The notes beneath the pieces are model-generated. The model saw only the letters and a list, made by a program, of their open reading frames with translations. It made no database searches and had not been told where the DNA came from. A DNA stretch of 27,917 nucleotides from GWB2-37-7 sp049684915 (GTDB lineage: Bacteria > Bacillota > Clostridia > Lutisporales > Lutisporaceae), in contig JBAVGO010000131.1 of NCBI GenBank assembly GCA_049684915.1, forward strand, positions 1-27,917, in the 5' to 3' direction. The position numbers and the translations under genes are program-made. Below, piece by piece: positions 23,401 through 27,917 of this stretch; position 1 is the first letter of the stretch; every line of letters begins with the position of its first letter.

Positions 23401-23995
23401 TTCTAGAACCTACACTATTCCATACGGCTCAAGACTTAAGGTTACAGATGGCGAAAAAATTGAAGCCGGTGATGAAATTACCGAAGGTTCTATAAATCCA
23501 CATGACATACTAAAGATAAAAGGTATAGGAGGAGTTCAATCTTACTTACTGCAAGAGGTTCAAAGAGTTTATAGATTGCAGGGAGTTGACATAGCTGATA
23601 AGCATATTGAGGTAATAGTAAGACAAATGCTTAGAAAGATAAAGATTGACGAATCAGGAGACACTGATTTATTACCTGGAGGCTTATTCGATATTTTCAA
23701 GTTTGAAGAAGAGAACAATAAAATAGCAGAACAAGGTGGCGAAATAGCACAGGGAACAAGAACACTTCTTGGTATTACTAAGGCCTCCCTTGCTACCGAT
23801 TCCTTCTTATCTGCAGCTTCCTTCCAGGAAACTACAAGAGTACTGACTGAAGCAGCGATAAAGGGTAAGACTGATCCGTTGGTAGGCTTGAAGGAAAACG
23901 TAATAATCGGTAAACTGATACCTGCTGGAACTGGCTTGAAGCGTTATAAGGATATAACAATAAAAACAATAGAAGAAACGACAGAAAACGCTTGA
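20459..23995 (+). CDS. rpoC: RNA polymerase beta' subunit
   Basis: 1178 residues, normal for Firmicutes. The N-terminal zinc ribbon has C60, C62, C75 and C78 (ECHCGKYK ... VCDRCG). The rudder and lid regions follow, and the catalytic magnesium loop NADFDGD is at 447-453 with D449, D451 and D453. The second zinc site uses the Cys in DDCGTETG and the CRSRYGVCAKCYG cluster. The trigger loop region around TRRLVDVSQDV and the bridge helix GARKGLADTALRTADSGYL are intact. TTG 20459 is the start because the product then begins MFELNNFEALKIGLASP as in the family, with AAGGGAG 10 nt upstream. A promoter for the next gene overlaps its stop codon. Confidence 0.97.
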   Translation: MFELNNFEALKIGLASPEKIREWSKGEVKKPETINYRTLKPEKEGLFCEKIFGPTKDWECHCGKYKRIRYKGIVCDRCGVEVTKAKVRRERMGHIELAAPVSHIWYFKGIPSRMGLILDMSPRALEKVLYFASYIVIDPGDTPLSKRQMLTDKEYRENIEKYGSRFRAGMGAEAVKELLVELDLESLTKELRVELKDSTGQKRLRTVRRLEVVEAFRKSGNLPEWMILDVVPVIPPDLRPMVQLDGGRFATSDLNDLYRRVINRNNRLKRLLDLGAPDIIVRNEKRMLQEAVDSLIDNGRRGRPVTGPGNRPLKSLSDMLKGKQGRFRQNLLGKRVDYSGRSVIVVGPELKLFQCGLPHEMALELFKPFVMKRLVNDGLAHNIKSAKRMVERVKPEVWDVLEEVISEHPVLLNRAPTLHRLGIQAFEPILVQGRALKIHPLVCTAYNADFDGDQMAVHVPLSVEAQAEARFLMLSANNILAPKDGKPVVSPTQDMVMGIYYLTIHVTGEKGEGKIYSSIDEMQMAYDVGEVSLHSMVRVRLTREFNGVKKYKLIENTVGRLIFNESIPQDLGFVKRDTEDSLFELEVDPKDKDGNLMPIDKKILGKIVDKCFRTHGNTKTAIVLDEIKTLGFHYSTKGAITISVKDMVIPKAKKELLSSADEKVDKIEKMYRRGLISNEERYEQVIETWKTTTDKVTEALMTNLDRLNPVYLMATSGARGSINQMRQLAGMRGLMADTSGRIIEIPIKANFREGLDVLEFFTSTHGARKGLADTALRTADSGYLTRRLVDVSQDVIIREDDCGTETGLMVVEIKDGNEVIEKLVDRLDGRYAMADIIHPTTGEVMVGKNVLISEDMSYKIIEAGIKKVYIRTVLTCRSRYGVCAKCYGVNLATGEPINAGEAVGIIAAQSIGEPGTQLTMRTFHTGGVAGDDITQGLPRVEELFEARKPKGLAIISEIAGNVKLVDQRKKKDIVVTSDDGDSRTYTIPYGSRLKVTDGEKIEAGDEITEGSINPHDILKIKGIGGVQSYLLQEVQRVYRLQGVDIADKHIEVIVRQMLRKIKIDESGDTDLLPGGLFDIFKFEEENNKIAEQGGEIAQGTRTLLGITKASLATDSFLSAASFQETTRVLTEAAIKGKTDPLVGLKENVIIGKLIPAGTGLKRYKDITIKTIEETTENA

Positions 23996-24021
23996 CAGAA
24001 AAATATATCTAGTGCTAAAAT
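23992..24021 (+). promoter_or_regulatory. Promoter overlapping the rpoC stop codon
   Basis: TTGACA (23992-23997) contains the rpoC stop TGA. A near-perfect -10 TAAAAT (24016-24021) with an extended TGC lies 18 nt further. It would start transcription near 24028 for the L7Ae-like gene. Confidence 0.7.
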
Positions 24022-24089
24022 GATTTAGTGCGTATGAGAGCAATGGAAGTTAAGGTTGATATTTACTCTTTAATGCAAGGAGTGATTGT

Positions 24090-24335
24090 ATGCTAAACTT
24101 AAAAAACTCTTCAAACATAATAATTGGGCTAAAACAAACACTAAAAGCTATTGAAAATGGCCTAGCGATGAAGATATACTTAGCTTCTGATTCTGATGAT
24201 TTTATAAAAAAATCAGTAGTCGAGGCATGTACGAAAAAAGGCTTGGAAATTGTATATGTGAATACAATGAAGGAACTCGGAGAAGCATGTGGTATAGATA
24301 TCAATGCTTCAACGGCAGCTGTTATATTAGACTAG
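24090..24335 (+). CDS. rplGB: L7Ae-family kink-turn RNA-binding protein (YbxF-like)
   Basis: 81 residues, the size of Bacillus YbxF and YlxQ. The L7Ae/L30e fold features are visible: GLKQTLKAIENGLAMKIYLASD (13-34), a helix, then LEIVYVNTMKELGEACGIDINASTAAVI at the end. These proteins bind kink-turn RNA; in Bacillus, YbxF sits in exactly this place between rpoC and rpsL, which supports the assignment. AAGGAG precedes ATG 24090. It has its own promoter at the rpoC stop and is followed by a strong terminator, so it may be made as a separate short transcript. Its exact role in the cell is not settled. Confidence 0.9.
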   Translation: MLNLKNSSNIIIGLKQTLKAIENGLAMKIYLASDSDDFIKKSVVEACTKKGLEIVYVNTMKELGEACGIDINASTAAVILD

Positions 24336-24362
24336 CCTAGCATTTCAATTAAAACAGTCATA

Positions 24363-24403
24363 AGATACCCCTTCATAAGTGAAGGGGTATCTATATGTTT
24401 TTT
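24363..24403 (+). terminator. Terminator after the L7Ae-like gene
   Basis: AGATACCCCTTCA (24363-24375) and TGAAGGGGTATCT (24380-24392) form a perfect 13-bp stem with a TAAG loop. TTTTTT lies 5 nt after the stem (24398-24403), so the release may be less efficient than the stem suggests. Confidence 0.85.
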
Positions 24404-24407
24404 ACAT

Positions 24408-24462
24408 TTGTTAATCTTGTTAAGAACAGATAAATTTTAAATTTATCTTGTTGTTATATATA
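24408..24462 (+). promoter_or_regulatory. Candidate rpsL promoter with 19-bp palindrome
   Basis: TTGTTA (24408-24413) and TAAATT (24431-24436) are 17 nt apart. The -10 lies inside the perfect palindrome GATAAATTT-T-AAATTTATC (24429-24447). A second candidate is the extended -10 TGTTATATA (24452-24460) without a good -35. Some promoter is needed after the terminator, but which one is used is unclear. Confidence 0.45.
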
Positions 24463-24487
24463 CACAAATTAAAGGAGGTGCAATTAA

Positions 24488-24862
24488 ATGCCAACAATTA
24501 ACCAGCTAGTAAGAAATGGTAGAGAAAGGGTTGAGTATAAATCAACTGCTCCAGCACTGAAGGGAAGTCCACAAAAAAGAGGAGTATGTACAGTTGTAAA
24601 AACTACTACACCGAAGAAGCCAAACTCAGCTTTAAGAAAAATTGCCAGAGTTAGACTTACAAATGGTATAGAAGTAACTGGATATATTCCTGGAATAGGA
24701 CATAACCTACAAGAGCACTCTGTTGTTCTTATCAGAGGCGGTAGAGTAAAAGACCTACCAGGTGTAAGGTACCACATTATAAGAGGTACGCTTGATGCTG
24801 CTGGTGTTGCTAACAGAAAGCAAAGCAGATCAAAGTACGGAGCAAAGAGACCTAAAAAATAA
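24488..24862 (+). CDS. rpsL: 30S ribosomal protein S12
   Basis: 124 residues, the usual length. S12 lies at the decoding centre and affects accuracy. The sequence PTINQLVRNGRERV opens it, and the conserved loops TTTPKKPNSALRK (K43 by this numbering) and RGGRVKDLPGVRYH are unchanged at the positions where streptomycin-resistance changes are known. ATG 24488 follows AAAGGAGGTG (24471-24480). It heads the str-type unit rpsL-rpsG-fusA-tuf. Confidence 0.98.
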   Translation: MPTINQLVRNGRERVEYKSTAPALKGSPQKRGVCTVVKTTTPKKPNSALRKIARVRLTNGIEVTGYIPGIGHNLQEHSVVLIRGGRVKDLPGVRYHIIRGTLDAAGVANRKQSRSKYGAKRPKK

Positions 24863-24864
24863 TA

Positions 24865-24938
24865 TTGTGCGAATGTAATTAACAGTTTTTAACTGTATAA
24901 ATATATATTAGCGCACAACGGCAGTTACAATGCTGCCG
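24865..24938 (+). promoter_or_regulatory. Folded rpsL-rpsG spacer, possible S7 control site
   Basis: TTGTGCG (24865-24871) pairs with CGCACAA (24912-24918) and encloses ACAGTT-TTT-AACTGT (24882-24896). CGGCAG (24919-24924) pairs with CTGCCG (24933-24938) directly after. All three stems are perfect. In E. coli the rpsL-rpsG spacer binds S7 and represses rpsG and fusA; the same role is inferred here from place and fold, not from a sequence match. Confidence 0.55.
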
Positions 24939-24980
24939 AGTACCGATGAGATTCAATTTCGTATTAAGGAGGGAAGTAAA

Positions 24981-25451
24981 GTGCCAAGAAAAGGTTTTAT
25001 TCCTAAAAGAGAAGTACTACCAGATCCAATGTTTGAGGATAAGATTGTAACAAAACTTATCAACAACCTTATGTATGATGGAAAGAAGGGTGTTGCCCAA
25101 ACGATTATATATGGCGCCTTCGATATCATAGCAGAAAAGACTGGCAAAGAGGCTATGGAAGTATTCCAAACAGCTATGAACAATATAATGCCAGTACTTG
25201 AAGTTAAAGCAAGAAGAATAGGTGGAGCAACATATCAAGTTCCTATTGAGGTAAGACCTGATAGAAGACAGGCTCTAGCTATGAGATGGTTAATTGATTA
25301 TTCAAGAAAAAGAGGCGAGAGAACAATGAGAGAAAGAATCGCCGCTGAAATTCTTGATGCCGCAAACAACGTAGGTGCTAGCGTAAAGAAGAGAGAAGAT
25401 ATGCATAAGATGGCTGAAGCCAATAAGGCATTTGCACATTACAGATTCTAA
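24981..25451 (+). CDS. rpsG: 30S ribosomal protein S7
   Basis: 156 residues, the usual length. S7 organises the 3' domain of 16S rRNA and contacts E-site tRNA. It starts PRKGFIPKREVLPDP and contains LEVKARRIGGATYQVPIEVRPDRRQALAMRWL, the strongly conserved rRNA-binding part, and ends DMHKMAEANKAFAHYRF. The start is GTG 24981, 7 nt after AAGGAGGG (24966-24973). The frame is open upstream to an ATG at 24930, but that would add 17 non-family residues and lies in the hairpin region. fusA follows after 117 nt in which I see no clear signal. Confidence 0.97.
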   Translation: MPRKGFIPKREVLPDPMFEDKIVTKLINNLMYDGKKGVAQTIIYGAFDIIAEKTGKEAMEVFQTAMNNIMPVLEVKARRIGGATYQVPIEVRPDRRQALAMRWLIDYSRKRGERTMRERIAAEILDAANNVGASVKKREDMHKMAEANKAFAHYRF

Positions 25452-25568
25452 TTTAGAATTTAATAATGAGCAATAAGCATAATTGTATAAACAGTTTACT
25501 TTTTACGTAGAATATTAAATTATTAGGTCACTTAATTTGTTATTTAAGCAATAGAAAGGAGGATAAGT

Positions 25569-27638
25569 GTGCCTAGGCAATATCCTTTACAAAAAACAAG
25601 AAATATAGGAATTATGGCTCACATAGACGCAGGTAAGACTACAACAACTGAAAGAGTACTGTTCTATACTGGCAAAACTTATAAGTTAGGTGAAGTACAT
25701 GAAGGTACTGCAACTATGGACTGGATGGAACAAGAACAAGAAAGAGGTATAACAATTACCTCTGCAGCGACTACTGCTGAATGGAAAGAGCACAAGATAA
25801 ATATTATTGATACGCCAGGTCACGTGGACTTTACTGTTGAAGTTGAAAGATCATTACGTGTTCTGGATGGTGCAGTAGCAGTGTTCTGTGCTAAGGGTGG
25901 TGTTGAGCCACAATCAGAAACTGTATGGCGTCAGGCTGATAAATATAATGTTCCAAGATTGGCTTATATTAATAAAATGGACATTATGGGTGCAGATTTT
26001 TTAAGAGTTGTAAATATGATGAAAGAAAGATTGCATGCCAATGCAGTACCGATTCAAATTCCAATCGGTGCAGAAGATACCTTCAGGGGTATGGTAGATC
26101 TTATTACCATGAAGGCATATGTTCATAAAGATGATCTTGGAAAGGACATCGTAGAAACAGAAGTACCTGAAGACTTGAAAGCAATAGCTGAAGAGTACAG
26201 AGAAAAGATGGTAGAAGCAGCAGCTGAGCAAGATGAAGAGTTAATGACGAAGTATCTTAATGAGGAACCGTTATCCGAGGAAGAAATCAGAAAAGGTTTA
26301 AGACTTGGAACTATAAACGTAAAATTAACTCCAGTAATATGCGGTTCATCATATAAGAACAAGGGTGTTCAGGAAATGCTTGATGCTGTAATCGAGTATA
26401 TGCCATCACCACTTGATATACCTCCAATAGAGGGTTCAGTTCTTGGTAGTGAAGAAAAAATAGTGAGAAAAGCAGATGACAAAGAACATTTCTCAGCTCT
26501 TGCCTTCAAAATCATGGTTGACCCATTCGTTGGAAAGCTTTGTTTCTTCAGAGTATATTCCGGTGTTATACAAGCGGGCTCTTATGTTTATAACTCTACT
26601 AAGGGCAAGAGAGAAAGATTGGGAAGAATCGTGCAAATGCATGCTAATCACCGTGAAGAACTTAAGGAAGTTTATACTGGAGACATAGCAGCAGCAGTGG
26701 GACTTAAGGATACAACAACTGGTGATACACTTTGCAATGAGGACCATGCAGTTATACTTGAAGCAATGGTTTTCCCAGAGACTGTTATAAGTATTGCTAT
26801 AGAGCCAAAAACAAAAGCAGGTCAAGATAAGATGGGTATAGCTTTGCAAAAGCTTGCAGAAGAAGATCCAACCTTTAAGACATATACTAACGAGGAAACA
26901 GGTCAGACTATTATTGCAGGTATGGGCGAGCTTCACCTTGATATTATCGTTGACAGAATGCTTAGAGAATACAAAGTAGAAGCTAATGTTGGTAGACCTC
27001 AGGTTGCTTATAAAGAAACAATCAAGAGAAAAGTACAAGTTGAAGGCAAGTTCGTACGTCAGTCCGGTGGTAAAGGTCAATACGGTCATGTATGGCTAGA
27101 GCTTGAACCTAAAGAAGCTGGAACAGGCTTTGAATTTGTTAATAAGGTTGTTGGTGGTGCTATTCCTAGAGAATACATCGCTCCAGTTCAAGCTGGTGTA
27201 GAAGAAGCTATGAAAAACGGTGTACTGGCTGGATACCAAGTTCTTGACCTTAAGGTTACACTATTCGATGGCTCATACCATGAGGTTGACTCCTCTGAAA
27301 TGGCCTTCAAGATAGCTGGTTCAATGGCTTTCAAGGAGGGTATGCGTAAAGCAGATCCTGTACTGCTAGAACCAATAATGAAGGTTGAAATTACAGTGCC
27401 TGAGGAATATATGGGTGATGTAATGGGTGATGTAAACTCCAGAAGAGGCAGAATCGATGGTATGGAATCAAGAATGGGTGCACAGGTTATCCGTTCCTTC
27501 ATACCACTATCTGAAATGTTCGGTTATGCAACTGACTTGAGATCAAAAACTCAAGGCAGAGGTGTATACGCAATGGAAATGCACCATTTCGAAGAGGTTC
27601 CAAAGAGCATTGTAGAAAAGATAGCAGGGAGCAAGTAA
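25569..27638 (+). CDS. fusA: Elongation factor G
   Basis: 689 residues, standard EF-G length. It catalyses GTP-driven translocation and, with the recycling factor, ribosome recycling. The G domain has AHIDAGKTTTT (17-27), RGITI (59-63), DTPGH (81-85) and NKMD (135-138). Domains II-V follow, with the domain IV segment GQYGHVWLELEP and the domain V start LLEPIMKVEITVPEEYMGDVMGD. H84 of DTPGH is the key GTPase histidine. The start is GTG 25569, with AAAGGAGG (25555-25562) 6 nt upstream; the product begins MPRQYPLQKTRNIGIMAHID as expected. Confidence 0.98.
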   Translation: MPRQYPLQKTRNIGIMAHIDAGKTTTTERVLFYTGKTYKLGEVHEGTATMDWMEQEQERGITITSAATTAEWKEHKINIIDTPGHVDFTVEVERSLRVLDGAVAVFCAKGGVEPQSETVWRQADKYNVPRLAYINKMDIMGADFLRVVNMMKERLHANAVPIQIPIGAEDTFRGMVDLITMKAYVHKDDLGKDIVETEVPEDLKAIAEEYREKMVEAAAEQDEELMTKYLNEEPLSEEEIRKGLRLGTINVKLTPVICGSSYKNKGVQEMLDAVIEYMPSPLDIPPIEGSVLGSEEKIVRKADDKEHFSALAFKIMVDPFVGKLCFFRVYSGVIQAGSYVYNSTKGKRERLGRIVQMHANHREELKEVYTGDIAAAVGLKDTTTGDTLCNEDHAVILEAMVFPETVISIAIEPKTKAGQDKMGIALQKLAEEDPTFKTYTNEETGQTIIAGMGELHLDIIVDRMLREYKVEANVGRPQVAYKETIKRKVQVEGKFVRQSGGKGQYGHVWLELEPKEAGTGFEFVNKVVGGAIPREYIAPVQAGVEEAMKNGVLAGYQVLDLKVTLFDGSYHEVDSSEMAFKIAGSMAFKEGMRKADPVLLEPIMKVEITVPEEYMGDVMGDVNSRRGRIDGMESRMGAQVIRSFIPLSEMFGYATDLRSKTQGRGVYAMEMHHFEEVPKSIVEKIAGSK

Positions 27639-27667
27639 AACGGACTTTGAACAAATATTACAAATTA

Positions 27668-27729
27668 AGGAAGGTTTATATCTTCCTATGCATCATTAAA
27701 TACAGTGGGCAGACAATGTTCTGTCCACT
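27668..27729 (+). promoter_or_regulatory. Two hairpins in the fusA-tuf spacer
   Basis: AGGAAG (27668-27673) pairs with CTTCCT (27682-27687), and AGTGGGCAGA (27704-27713) pairs with TCTGTCCACT (27720-27729, one G-U). Neither has a following T run, so they are not canonical terminators. They may be processing or stability elements between fusA and tuf. No convincing promoter was found in the 176-nt spacer. Confidence 0.4.
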
Positions 27730-27814
27730 AAATATACAAATACTGACTGCTAAAGAGCAACAGCATTTATATATACCTTTATAAAGATTTGATATTAAAG
27801 GAGGAACAAACAAA

Positions 27815-27917
27815 ATGGCAAAGGCAAAATTTGAGAGAAATAAGCCTCACGTAAACATAGGAACAATAGGACACGTTGACCATGGTAAGACAACATTAAC
27901 AGCAGCAATAACAACAG
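27815..27917 (+). CDS. tuf: EF-Tu, 5' end of second tuf copy (partial)
   Basis: The first 34 codons read MAKAKFERNKPHVNIGTIGHVDHGKTTLTAAITT, the EF-Tu start, with the P-loop GHVDHGKT at residues 19-26. AAAGGAGGA (27798-27806) is the ribosome binding site. The gene is cut by the end of the window and follows fusA as in the str operon. The window's first bases are the end of another tuf copy. Confidence 0.97.
   Translation, partial: MAKAKFERNKPHVNIGTIGHVDHGKTTLTAAITT

Noticed and set aside
24600..24780. Streptomycin-resistance changes in S12
   Set aside because: The KPNSALRK and RVKDLPGVRYH loops are unchanged.
26476..26688. 70-codon + strand frame inside fusA
   Set aside because: An out-of-frame reading within EF-G with no ribosome binding site.
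26493..27089. 198-codon minus-strand frame inside fusA
   Set aside because: Long, but wholly antisense to conserved EF-G domains, with Cys/Leu/Ser-rich shadow composition.
1..27917. CRISPR array, tRNA or rRNA genes
   Set aside because: No regularly spaced repeats, and no cloverleaf or rRNA-like stretch was noticed apart from the short L1-stalk mimic.

Overview
The window is AT-rich and Gram-positive in character. Nearly every gene has a strong AAGGAGG-type ribosome binding site, starts include ATG, GTG and TTG, and the proteins resemble those of clostridia (four-cysteine L33, an EF-Tu end reading VASIIAE, RpoB starting MVHPIS). I would place it in Clostridiaceae or a close relative; the species cannot be read from the sequence. 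All genes are on the + strand.

Layout. Positions 1-39 are the last codons of one tuf gene. They are followed by rpmG-secE-nusG-rplK-rplA (342-2567) and by rplJ-rplL with its own promoter and an L10-type attenuating leader (2578-3767). In most bacteria rpoB would come next. Here a 12.2 kb block (3895-16069) with its own promoter and terminators lies between rplL and rpoB. After it come rpoB, rpoC, an L7Ae-like gene, rpsL, rpsG, fusA and the first 34 codons of a second tuf copy. The window therefore runs exactly from one tuf to the next.

The inserted block is a monoderm Tad/Flp (type IVb) pilus locus: A24 prepilin peptidase, TadZ/CpaE-like ATPase with a receiver-like front, TadA/CpaF motor, TadB and TadC platform proteins, Flp pilin, a TadE-like minor pilin, an 802-residue DUF5702-type protein, a second TadE-like protein, a second and shorter A24 peptidase, a DUF6382-like protein with an FHA domain, a 77-residue membrane protein, and a membrane-anchored Ser/Thr kinase. 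There is no secretin or CpaB, as expected in a single-membrane cell. The kinase and FHA protein suggest phospho-control of the pilus. ET-x-VL-type motifs in the FHA protein and in the small membrane protein resemble the phosphorylated GarA motif.

The most striking observation is in the second TadE-like protein (11932-13158). Its first ~275 residues are pilin-like. Its last ~125 residues resemble the nuclease toxin domain of the EC869 CdiA C-terminus (a PD-(D/E)xK-type DNase), with candidates for all four catalytic residues at matching positions (E298, D313, S324, K326). A Tad pilus carrying a nuclease-tipped minor pilin would be a candidate contact-dependent effector or DNA-processing system. 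No immunity gene is evident next to it.

The housekeeping part is rich in RNA-level control: an L1-stalk mimic just before the rplA ribosome binding site, an L10 leader with mutually exclusive stems, a hairpin that may bridge a distant Shine-Dalgarno to nusG, a long rpoB leader, a hairpin over the rpoC ribosome binding site and TTG start, a promoter overlapping the rpoC stop codon, and a folded rpsL-rpsG spacer that may be an S7 control site. RpoB has an 84-residue insertion and a strongly acidic tail.
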